From Methylobacterium persicinum (GTDB lineage: Bacteria; Pseudomonadota; Alphaproteobacteria; Rhizobiales; Beijerinckiaceae), in NCBI RefSeq assembly GCF_022179525.1, contig NZ_BPQX01000020.1:41201-105200 (forward strand): DNA of 64,000 nt. The letters run 5' to 3'. Every line of letters starts with the position of its first letter. Position 1 is the first letter of the stretch. Positions 1 to 6,972 of this stretch are shown piece by piece. A model generated the notes under the pieces. The model was given only the letters and a program-made list of their open reading frames with translations. It was not told the origin of the DNA and made no database searches. The translations under genes were made by a program, and so were the position numbers.

Positions 1-1122
1 CGCGTGACCCGGCGCTACGGCAAGCCGGCCTTCGGCTTCACCCACACCGTGGTGGAGGGGCAGAAGGTCCAGGTCACCGAGCGGGTGGTGTCGGAGCGGC
101 CGTTCTGCCGATTGGTCGCCTTCGACCGGGCCTTCCTCACCCCTCCGACCGAGCCGCAGCCGAAGCTGCTGATCGTCGCGCCGATGTCGGGCCACTACGC
201 CACGCTCCTGCGGGGCACCGTCGAGGCGATGCTCCCGAACCATCAGGTGTTCGTCACCGACTGGACGGATGCGCGGATGGTGCCGCTGCTTTCCGGGCCC
301 TTCGACCTCGACAGCTACATCGACTACCTGCGCGATATGTTCGCCGAGCTCGGCCCCGACCTTCACGTCATGGCCGTGTGCCAGCCGGCGGTCCCGGTGA
401 TGGCCGCCGTCGCGCTGATGGAGGCCGAGGACGAACCGCACGTCCCCTCCTCGATGACCCTCATGGGCGGCCCCATCGACACCCGCCGCTCGCCCACCGC
501 CGTGAACTGCCTCGCCCAGGAACGCGGGCAGAAGTGGTTCGAGAAGAACACGATCAGCCTCGTGCCGCCGATCTATCCGGGGGCCCTGCGCCGGGTCTAT
601 CCGGGCTTCCTGCAGCTTTCGGGGTTCATGGCGATGAACCTCGACCGGCACGTCACCGCCCATACCGACATGTTCGCGCATCTGGTGAAGGGCGACGGCG
701 ATTCGGCCGAGAAGCACCGGGAGTTCTACGATGAGTACCTCGCGGTCATGGACCTCACCGCCGAGTACTACCTGCAGACGGTCGAGACGGTGTTCGTGAA
801 CCACGACCTGCCGCGGGGGCGGATGACATCCCGCGGGGTGCGGGTCGATCCCGCCGCCATCCGCCGCTGTGCCATCCTGGCGGTGGAGGGGGAGAACGAC
901 GACATCTCCGGGGTCGGCCAGACCAAGGCGGCCCTCGACCTGACACCGAACCTGCCGGCCTCCCGCAAGGCCTACCACCTGCAGGAGGGCGTCGGGCATT
1001 ACGGCGTCTTCAACGGCTCGCGCTACCGCGCGGTCATTGCCCCGCGGATCGCGAGCTTCATCCGCGAGATGGGCACCGGGGCGAAGCAGTCCCGCCCGGC
1101 CTACCTGCGCAGCGTCGGCTGA
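1..1122 (+). CDS. phaZ: Intracellular polyhydroxyalkanoate depolymerase PhaZ, 5' end outside window
   Basis: Hydrolyses stored polyhydroxybutyrate granules in the cytoplasm to hydroxybutyrate. The frame is open at base 1 and the family is longer at its N-terminus, so the true start lies upstream; the GTG at base 4 is probably internal. About 373 residues are visible. The nucleophile region reads AVCQPAVP (Cys at residue 126 counted from base 4), with cysteine replacing the serine of a lipase box as in intracellular Ralstonia-type PhaZ. The C-terminal VGHYGVFNG supplies the expected histidine. The family call rests on these motifs and overall similarity and is confident. Confidence 0.9.
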   Translation, partial: RVTRRYGKPAFGFTHTVVEGQKVQVTERVVSERPFCRLVAFDRAFLTPPTEPQPKLLIVAPMSGHYATLLRGTVEAMLPNHQVFVTDWTDARMVPLLSGPFDLDSYIDYLRDMFAELGPDLHVMAVCQPAVPVMAAVALMEAEDEPHVPSSMTLMGGPIDTRRSPTAVNCLAQERGQKWFEKNTISLVPPIYPGALRRVYPGFLQLSGFMAMNLDRHVTAHTDMFAHLVKGDGDSAEKHREFYDEYLAVMDLTAEYYLQTVETVFVNHDLPRGRMTSRGVRVDPAAIRRCAILAVEGENDDISGVGQTKAALDLTPNLPASRKAYHLQEGVGHYGVFNGSRYRAVIAPRIASFIREMGTGAKQSRPAYLRSVG

Positions 1123-1134
1123 GGCGGGGCGGCC

Positions 1135-1347
1135 TCAGGCCGCCTTGGCCTGCACCACCGCTCGGGGTCCGAACAGGGCCTGGTACAGGGCGCCGGGCGT
1201 CCGCGAGCGGCCATCGCCGTCGATGATCGCCACCTCGGAGCGGCCGGCGGCGACGAGGCTCATGGCCTGATCGAGGGCCGATAGCAGCGAGGCATGACGA
1301 TGGTCGCGGCGGCCGGCGGCGCAGCGGGCGGTGACGATGTAATTCAC
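1135..1347 (-). CDS. Small conserved-looking protein of unknown function (70 aa)
   Basis: Unrecognised 70-residue protein, convergent with phaZ (12 bp between the stops). It begins MNYIVTARCAAGRRDHRH, has no signal peptide or membrane segment, and is compact with a central helix-like stretch (LLSALDQAMSLVAAG) followed by a strand (SEVAIIDGDG). Codon use is typical of its neighbours, which supports a real gene. The 176 bp upstream are comparatively AT-rich and could hold its promoter. No function can be assigned. Confidence 0.6.
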   Translation of the reverse strand: MNYIVTARCAAGRRDHRHASLLSALDQAMSLVAAGRSEVAIIDGDGRSRTPGALYQALFGPRAVVQAKAA

Positions 1348-1523
1348 GGGTTGCGATCCTGGGACGTCCGGCCCCGCGCTGGGGCATACGGCACCGTCTC
1401 AGTGCCCAGCAATAACGGCCACCTGTTGATTGAATGTTGTCTATCGCAAGAATTCGTTGACGATCACGCCAATTTGAATTGTACATAAACTTTTGGTGCG
1501 TTCCGCGCACTGTCGAGGGCGAC

Positions 1524-1557
1524 CATCCCCTCTCCCCGCCTGCGGGGAGAGGGGATG
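1524..1557 (-). terminator. Perfect 16-bp hairpin after the SDR gene
   Basis: CATCCCCTCTCCCCGC, a two-base loop (CT), then its exact complement. It begins 6 bp beyond the SDR stop (minus strand). No clear T-run follows, so it may be a factor-dependent terminator or mRNA 3' stabiliser. The CTCTCCCCGC/GCGGGGAGAG core recurs near 16045, 18525, 63710 and 63880. Confidence 0.5.
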
Positions 1558-1562
1558 CAGCC

Positions 1563-2345
1563 CTAACGCCCGCCGCCCCGCAGGGCCGGGAGCCCGATCC
1601 CGGTGGCCTCGAAACCCCCGTCGACCGCCACGACCTGACCGGTGACGTATCCGGCACGCTCAGAGCACAGGAACACGATCACGTTCGCCAGCTCGCTCTC
1701 CAGCCCGTAGCGGGCCAGCGGCACGGCGTCGTGGTAGGCGGCGCGGATTTCCGGGCTGTGGACCGCCTGGGCCATGGCCGTGTCCACCGGGCCGGGGGCG
1801 ACGGCGTTCACGCGGATGCCGTGCTGGGCGAGTTCGATGGCCTGCTGCTTCGTGAGCTGGGCGAGGCCGGCCTTGCTGGTGCCGTAGGCGACCCGGAGCG
1901 TCGAGGCGCGCAGCCCCGAGATGGAGGTGATGTTCACCACCGCCCCGCCGCCGCCCGCGGCCATGACGGGCGCGGCGGCCTGGGTGCAGAGGAACGGGCC
2001 GGAGAGATTCACCGCGAGCACCTTCGACCAATCCTCGAAGGTGGTCTCGAGCAGGGGCTTGAAGATCGCGATGCCGGCATTGTTCACTAGGGCGTCGAGG
2101 CGGCCGAACCGGTCCACGACCTGCTGCACGGCGGCCTTCACCTGCGCCGGGTCGGACACGTCGGCGGTGATCGCCAGGGTCGTCTCGGGCTGGGCGAGGC
2201 GGGAGACCGTCGCCTGCAAATTCGCCCCGTCGATGTCGAGGAGGGCGACCCGCCAGCCGTCTTCCAGAAACCGCTCCGCCGTGGCGAGGCCGATGCCCCG
2301 CGCCGCGCCCGTCACGAGGGCGGTCCGTCCCTGGGTGTCCTGCAC
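1563..2345 (-). CDS. SDR-family NAD(P)-dependent oxidoreductase (260 aa)
   Basis: Classical short-chain dehydrogenase/reductase that would oxidise or reduce a small alcohol or carbonyl substrate with NAD(P). Visible motifs are the cofactor loop TGAARGIG (residues 12-19), NNAG (88-91) and the catalytic set Ser141, Tyr154, Lys158 in YGTSK. The asparagine of AVNLSG is also present. Length is standard for the family. It ends the minus-strand run tsaE-amgK, murU, SDR, with 42 bp between it and murU, so co-transcription is possible. The substrate cannot be read from the sequence. Confidence 0.88.
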   Translation of the reverse strand: MQDTQGRTALVTGAARGIGLATAERFLEDGWRVALLDIDGANLQATVSRLAQPETTLAITADVSDPAQVKAAVQQVVDRFGRLDALVNNAGIAIFKPLLETTFEDWSKVLAVNLSGPFLCTQAAAPVMAAGGGGAVVNITSISGLRASTLRVAYGTSKAGLAQLTKQQAIELAQHGIRVNAVAPGPVDTAMAQAVHSPEIRAAYHDAVPLARYGLESELANVIVFLCSERAGYVTGQVVAVDGGFEATGIGLPALRGGGR

Positions 2346-2387
2346 GGTGCGATCTCCTTCGCGTGGTGGGCCGGCCGGCCCTTGAAC

Positions 2388-3137
2388 TCAGAGGATGCGG
2401 GCGCTCGCCTGCACCCGCTCCTCGGCGGCGCGGATCGCCTCCGGCGTGCCGACATGCAGCCACTGGCCGTCGAGGCGCATGCCGGAGAGCCGCCCGGCGG
2501 CGATGGCCTTGTCGAACAGGAGGTTGAGGGAGAACGACCCCTCCGGCGTGTCGGCGAACAGGGACGGCGTCAGGATCGCGACGCCCGCGTAGATGAAGGG
2601 CGCCACCTTGCGCTCGCCGCGCCGCTCCAGGCACCCGTCGGCCTCCATCAGGAAGTCGCCCGCGCCCTCGTAGCCGAGGCTCGTCGTGGTGGGCGCGACG
2701 AGGAGGAGCGCGTCCATCCGCGCCCCGTCCCAGCCGGCGATCAGGCGCGCGAGGTTCGGCGCCGGGCCTTCGAGCCAGAACGAATCAGAGTTCATCACCA
2801 CGAAGGGCGCGTCGCCCAGCAGGGGGAGGGCCTTCCGGATGCCGCCGCCGGTCTCGAGCAGGGCCTCGCGCTCGTCGGAGATCGTGATCCGCGGCGCCCC
2901 GGACCGGTGGGCGAGGTGGCCTTCGATCAGGTCGGGGAGCCAGTGGACGTTCACCACCGCCTCGGTGAGGCCGGCCTCGGCCGCCCGGTCGAGGGCGTGA
3001 TCGAGGAGGGCCTTGCCCGCGACCTCCACCAAAGGCTTGGGGACGGTCGCCGTCACCGGCCGCATGCGCTTCCCCAGCCCGGCGGCGAGGACGAAGGCGC
3101 GGGTGATGCCCTGCGGGTTCGGGGAGGCGTCGCTCAT
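2388..3137 (-). CDS. murU: Nucleotidyltransferase, MurU-like (N-acetylmuramate-1-P uridylyltransferase)
   Basis: Sugar-1-phosphate nucleotidyltransferase of 249 residues. The N-terminal signature AAGLGKRMRP (18-27) with PKPLVEVAGK binds the nucleotide, and NSDSFW supplies the metal-binding aspartate. In several bacteria MurU makes UDP-MurNAc from MurNAc-1-phosphate in a recycling route that bypasses fosfomycin-sensitive synthesis. The gene lies 39 bp downstream of an AmgK-like kinase domain, which supports MurU over a mannose-1-P guanylyltransferase, although the fold alone cannot separate them. Confidence 0.78.
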   Translation of the reverse strand: MSDASPNPQGITRAFVLAAGLGKRMRPVTATVPKPLVEVAGKALLDHALDRAAEAGLTEAVVNVHWLPDLIEGHLAHRSGAPRITISDEREALLETGGGIRKALPLLGDAPFVVMNSDSFWLEGPAPNLARLIAGWDGARMDALLLVAPTTTSLGYEGAGDFLMEADGCLERRGERKVAPFIYAGVAILTPSLFADTPEGSFSLNLLFDKAIAAGRLSGMRLDGQWLHVGTPEAIRAAEERVQASARIL

Positions 3138-3176
3138 GGGCTCAGGCGGGCTCGCGGCGGAAGATCGGGGGCGAGA

Positions 3177-4760
3177 TCAGGGCGCGGGAGACTCGGCGAC
3201 GAGGCCGGGCAGGTGCTGCGCATGCCAGTCCCGCAGGGGGGCGAGGGCGGGATGGGCGAGGTTGCGGGCGAGGTAGCCCTCGATCCGTGGCAGGTGGGCG
3301 AGATAGCTGGGCTTGCCGTCCCGCCGGTCGAGGCGGGCGAAGATACCGAGGATCTTCGTCGCCCGCTGGGCGGCGAGGAGGGCGTAGGCCGTGGCGAAGG
3401 CGCCCATGTCGAAATTCGGGTCCCGGGCCCGGCGCTCGCGGACGTAGAGGCCGAGCAGCCTCAGCTCGAAATCGGCGCTGGCATCGACCCGGGCATCCTG
3501 CAGCAGGGAGGCCACGTCGTAGGCGGGATGCCCCATCACCGCGTCCTGGAAGTCGATGACCCCGACCCGCTCCAGCCCCTCGCGGGTCGGCAGCCAGATC
3601 AGGTTGGGGGAATGGTAGTCGCGCAGGGTCCAGGTCGGTCGGGCGGGCATGGCCCCATCCAGGGCCTCTCGCCACAGGGCGACGAACGCCGCGCGCGCCT
3701 CGTCGGTGAGGGTCACGCCGCGGATCGCAGGCGCGTACCATTCGGGCAGGAGCTCCGCCTCGAACAGCAGGGCGTCCTTGTCGTAGGCGGGGATGACGTG
3801 GTCGATCCCCGCGGCCACCGGCAGCACGGCGGGCAGGTCGGTGGCGTGGAGCTTGGCGAGGAGGCGCACCGCCTCGGCGTAGCGCTCCGGCCGGGGCGCC
3901 CCGGCCTCGACCACGGGCTCGGTGCCGAGGTCCTCCAGGATCAGGAGGCCCTCCGCGAGATCCTCGCCGTAGATCTTCGGCGCCGAGAAGCCGAGCGCCC
4001 GGAGTCCCCGGTCGAGGGCTACGAAGGCGTGGACGCTCTCGGCGAGGTGGACGATGGCCGAATAGGGCTTGCCGTCGCGCACCGGCGGCCCGTCGGACCG
4101 GGCCGGGGAGATCATCAGCACCGCGGTGGTGCCGTCGGGCTTGCGCAGGCGCTCATAGGCCCGGGACGAGGCGTCCCCCTGCATCAGGATGCGTTCGGCG
4201 TCGTCCCAGCCGGCCCGGGCGAGGAGCTTGCGCACCGCCCTCGCCCGGTCGATCCGGGCGCGCATGCCGCCGAACCCCTCGATCCGGGCGAACCGCGAGC
4301 CCTCGCCGAATTCCGGCCGCAGGGAGAGGGTCACGGCCAGGAGCGGCCCGTCATGGGGCGGCATCTTCTCCGGCCACTCGATCAGGGTGATCGCCCCTTC
4401 GGCCATCTCCTCGAAGCCGAGTTCGGTGAGATCGTCCGCATCGCGCAGGCGGTAGAGGTCGGCGTGGACGACGGAGCGGCCGTCGCGGGCCGTGTAGGGC
4501 TGGATGAGCGTGAAGGTCGGGCTCGGCACCTCGAGGCCGGGATCGCCCGTCAGTTCGCGGATGATCGCCCGGGCGAGGGTCGTCTTGCCGTCGCCGAGCC
4601 CCCCCGTGAGGGCCACCCGGTCCCCCGGCAGCAGGATCTCGCAGAGGAACAGGCCGAGATCCTCCGTGGCCGCCTCGTCGGGCAGCACGAATTCCCAGGC
4701 GGGGGCCGCTGGTGCCCCCTCCCCTCCTCCCTCGCGCACATCCTGTTCGTCGCCGGCCAA
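3177..4760 (-). CDS. tsaE: TsaE / AmgK-like phosphotransferase fusion
   Basis: Two domains in one protein of about 527 residues. The TsaE domain (about 22-150) is the ATPase needed for tRNA t6A37 formation: Walker A GGLGDGKTT (53-61), SPTFTLIQ, HADLYRL, IEWPEKM. The second half resembles sugar kinase AmgK (MurNAc/GlcNAc anomeric kinase) and aminoglycoside phosphotransferases: LRDYHSPNLIW catalytic loop and VIDFQDAVMGHPAYDVASLL metal loop. The frame stays open to 5015, but that would overlap the divergent cyanase gene. I chose TTG at 4760 because GGAGG lies five bases upstream; GTG codons on either side are alternatives. murU follows 39 bp downstream. Confidence 0.85.
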   Translation of the reverse strand: MAGDEQDVREGGGEGAPAAPAWEFVLPDEAATEDLGLFLCEILLPGDRVALTGGLGDGKTTLARAIIRELTGDPGLEVPSPTFTLIQPYTARDGRSVVHADLYRLRDADDLTELGFEEMAEGAITLIEWPEKMPPHDGPLLAVTLSLRPEFGEGSRFARIEGFGGMRARIDRARAVRKLLARAGWDDAERILMQGDASSRAYERLRKPDGTTAVLMISPARSDGPPVRDGKPYSAIVHLAESVHAFVALDRGLRALGFSAPKIYGEDLAEGLLILEDLGTEPVVEAGAPRPERYAEAVRLLAKLHATDLPAVLPVAAGIDHVIPAYDKDALLFEAELLPEWYAPAIRGVTLTDEARAAFVALWREALDGAMPARPTWTLRDYHSPNLIWLPTREGLERVGVIDFQDAVMGHPAYDVASLLQDARVDASADFELRLLGLYVRERRARDPNFDMGAFATAYALLAAQRATKILGIFARLDRRDGKPSYLAHLPRIEGYLARNLAHPALAPLRDWHAQHLPGLVAESPAP

Positions 4761-5017
4761 AACCACCTCCGCGAGCCTTGGCGCATGGTCCGTAAAGCGG
4801 TGACCGATGCAAGTCTTATCCCGCCCAATCCCATCCCCCCGGCGTCTAACTCCGCCGGGCGGTGCAGGGAAACCACGCTCCCCGCCGTTCCGGTGCAGCG
4901 GGCGGGCAGACCCGGTCCCACCCGCGCCGTCAACGACCCATGGCACACGGTTTGCCAAAGCGGCACGCCATGATGTCGGGCTCGGGACAGCGGTCCGGCA
5001 TGGCGCGGAGGACAAAG

Positions 5018-5506
5018 ATGAAGCGTGAAGACCTCACCGAGAAGCTGCTCGACATTAAGCGTGAGAAGGGCTGGACCTGGAAGCACATCCACGAGCAGAT
5101 CGGGGGCCTGTCGCCCTTCCTGATCACCGCCGCCTGCATGGGCCAGATGAAATTGCCTAAAGCGCAGGCACGGCGTGCCGCAGAATTGTTCGGCCTGACC
5201 GAGGCCGAGGAGCGCATGATCAACGAGGCGCCCTACCGGGGATCGATTCCGTCCATGCCGCCGACCGATCCGCTGATCTACCGCTTCTACGAGTTGGTCA
5301 TGGTCTACGGCACGACCTTCAAGGAGCTGATCCAGGAGGAGTTCGGCGACGGCATCATGTCGGCCATCGACTTCAACATGGACATGGCCCGGGAGGCCAA
5401 CAACAAGGGCGACCGGGTGAAGCTGACCATGTCGGGCAAGTTCCTGCCCTACAAGTATTACGGCAACGACGACGAGACGCCCGAATACGGCTTCAAAGAG
5501 CAGTAA
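5018..5506 (+). CDS. cynS: Cyanate hydratase (cyanase)
   Basis: Converts cyanate and bicarbonate to ammonia and CO2, for detoxification and nitrogen supply. The 162-residue protein has an N-terminal helical DNA-binding-like domain and the C-terminal cyanase domain. Catalytic residues align as Arg89 and Glu92 in YRFYE and Ser115 in GIMSAI. ATG at 5018 has GGAGG seven bases upstream (GGAGGACAAAG); an in-frame ATG at 5000 is possible. Longer starts back to 4862 would give an atypical Pro/Arg-rich leader. No carbonic anhydrase or cynR regulator is adjacent, unlike the E. coli operon. Confidence 0.93.
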   Translation: MKREDLTEKLLDIKREKGWTWKHIHEQIGGLSPFLITAACMGQMKLPKAQARRAAELFGLTEAEERMINEAPYRGSIPSMPPTDPLIYRFYELVMVYGTTFKELIQEEFGDGIMSAIDFNMDMAREANNKGDRVKLTMSGKFLPYKYYGNDDETPEYGFKEQ

Positions 5507-5512
5507 GCAGGA

Positions 5513-5665
5513 TCACTGCGATGCCGTCACGCTGATCATCGGCAGGGTGACAGCGAGGCTGGCCTCGGGCTCCCGCGGGGGGCCGAGGCTCGCCAGAGCC
5601 GCGAGGCCGAGGCCCAGGGACAGGGCGAGGAGCGAGGTCTCGAACCCGCGATAGATCCATTCCAT
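5513..5665 (-). CDS. 50-residue single-pass membrane protein
   Basis: Short ORF starting MEWIYRGFETSLLALSLGLG, with one hydrophobic helix at residues about 11-27 and a polar tail ending MISVTASQ. An excellent Shine-Dalgarno, GGGAGGTGACG, lies directly before the ATG. The stop falls 7 bp beyond the convergent cynS stop, a compact arrangement that argues for a real gene. No family recognised. The positively charged N-terminus suggests an N-in or signal-anchor topology. Confidence 0.6.
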   Translation of the reverse strand: MEWIYRGFETSLLALSLGLGLAALASLGPPREPEASLAVTLPMISVTASQ

Positions 5666-5719
5666 CGTCACCTCCCGCGTCGAGAGGGGAGGATCGGCGG
5701 GAAAGGTTACGAAACCGGC

Positions 5720-6157
5720 CTACCAGCCCGACGCCACGAGGGCGGCCCCGGCCGCAATGAGCACCACGCCGGCCCAGGCGGCGGCGCTCAGGGTCTCCCC
5801 GAGCAGGCTCGCCCCGAGGATTGCCACCAGCACGACGCTGAGCTTGTCGATGGGGGCGACCCGGGCCGCCTCGCCAAGCGACAGGGCGCGGAAATAACAC
5901 AGCCACGACGCCCCGGTGGCGAGCCCCGACAGGATCAGGAACAGGAGGCTGCGGCCGGAGATCGTGCCGAGCGCCGCCCCCTGCCCCGTCGCCACGACGA
6001 TGGCGGCGGCGAAGAGCAGGATCACCACCGTGCGGACGAGGGTCGCCACGTCCGAGGGCACCCCCGAAACGCCGACCTTGGCGAGGATCGCGGTCATCGC
6101 CGCGAAGACCGCCGAAAGGATCGCCCAGAACCGCCAGGATTGCAGCAGTGACGTCAT
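5720..6157 (-). CDS. Single-domain EamA/DMT-family transporter
   Basis: A 145-residue membrane protein with about five hydrophobic helices and the EamA signature near the end (GEAARVAPIDKLSVVLVAIL, then LLGETLSAAAWAGVVLI). Most drug/metabolite transporters carry two EamA repeats; this is the one-repeat form, which probably acts as a dimer. The substrate is unknown. The start MTSLLQSWRFWAILSAVFAA places the first helix immediately after a short N-terminus. It follows the CMD-family gene on the same strand, with 34 bp between them. Confidence 0.82.
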   Translation of the reverse strand: MTSLLQSWRFWAILSAVFAAMTAILAKVGVSGVPSDVATLVRTVVILLFAAAIVVATGQGAALGTISGRSLLFLILSGLATGASWLCYFRALSLGEAARVAPIDKLSVVLVAILGASLLGETLSAAAWAGVVLIAAGAALVASGW

Positions 6158-6191
6158 CGCTTCTCGCCTCGACCGGGACCGCCGCCGCCCC

Positions 6192-6803
6192 TCACTCCGG
6201 CAGGCGCGGCAGAGGCGTCCCGTCCTTCGGAAGGGGATAGCGGGCGGCGTTCAACTCCATCGCCAGGAACGTGTAGTAGCCGCCGATGGCGGCGAGATCG
6301 ACCGTCCCGGCCTTGCCGAAACGGGTCTCGGCGCGGGCGAAGGTCGTGTCCGAGACGCGCTTGTTCTCCTGCAACTCGGTCGTGAAGTCGTAGACGATGG
6401 CCTCGTCCTCGCTCATCGCGGCGGGCCGCCGCCCGTCGCGGATCGCCGCGACAATCTCCGGCGCGATCCCCGCCTTCTCGGCGATGGGCGCGTGCACGTA
6501 CCACTCGTAATCCTGGGTCCAGCGCCGCGCTGTAACGAGGATCACCAGTTCGGACAGCGTCGTGCCGATCTTCGGCTTGTAGCGCAGGTAATCGCCCATG
6601 GACCGGGCAAGGCTCATGACCTCCGGGGAGTACATCAACGGCTCGAACGGGCCGAAGACCGGCTTCTTGCGCGCCTCCTCGAAGTCCTTGGCGGCCTGCT
6701 TCTGCTCGGGCGTGTACTGGTCGGGCGGGATGGTCGGCAGCCGGTCCTGGGCGACGGCGGCGAGGGGGAAGAGAACGAACAGGGCGGCAAGGCGGGTCTG
6801 CAT
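6192..6803 (-). CDS. Secreted carboxymuconolactone decarboxylase-family protein
   Basis: A 203-residue protein whose first 18 residues (MQTRLAALFVLFPLAAVA) form a signal peptide, so it should be periplasmic. The mature part is helical, with an AhpD/CMD-like region (TLSELVILVTARRWTQDYEW, HAPIAEKAGI, AIRDGRRP). The CxxC redox motif of AhpD peroxidases is absent, so a decarboxylase-like or scaffolding role is more likely than peroxidase. The ORF extends upstream to 7085, but the signal peptide fixes the start at 6803. It lies 169 bp downstream of the paoC stop, beyond a hairpin. Confidence 0.78.
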   Translation of the reverse strand: MQTRLAALFVLFPLAAVAQDRLPTIPPDQYTPEQKQAAKDFEEARKKPVFGPFEPLMYSPEVMSLARSMGDYLRYKPKIGTTLSELVILVTARRWTQDYEWYVHAPIAEKAGIAPEIVAAIRDGRRPAAMSEDEAIVYDFTTELQENKRVSDTTFARAETRFGKAGTVDLAAIGGYYTFLAMELNAARYPLPKDGTPLPRLPE

Positions 6804-6892
6804 GGATCGCACCTTCGGCAAGGGAGCCGCGTTTCTTGCCGATGCGGCCCCCGAACGCGAGGGGGACGCCACGCGACCGCGAAACGAAACGA

Positions 6893-6912
6893 CCCGCCCC
6901 GTAAGGGGCGGG
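6893..6912 (-). terminator. Hairpin after the aldehyde oxidoreductase genes
   Basis: CCCGCCCC-GTAA-GGGGCGGG, a perfect 8-bp stem with a four-base loop, 60 bp past the paoC stop. On the minus strand it is followed by GTCGTTTCGTTTCG, a T-rich tract. This fits an intrinsic terminator separating paoABC from the CMD-family gene. Confidence 0.6.
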
Positions 6913-6972
6913 CCGCCGAGGGTCCGCGTAGTTTCTAGCGCAGAACCGACATCCATTTCAGCGGACGAAGCT

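Noticed and set aside
2382-4973. 863-residue plus-strand open frame opposite tsaE-amgK and murU
   Set aside because: Composition is Arg/Gly/Glu/Asp-rich shadow coding of GC-rich DNA; the minus strand has clear protein families over the same region.
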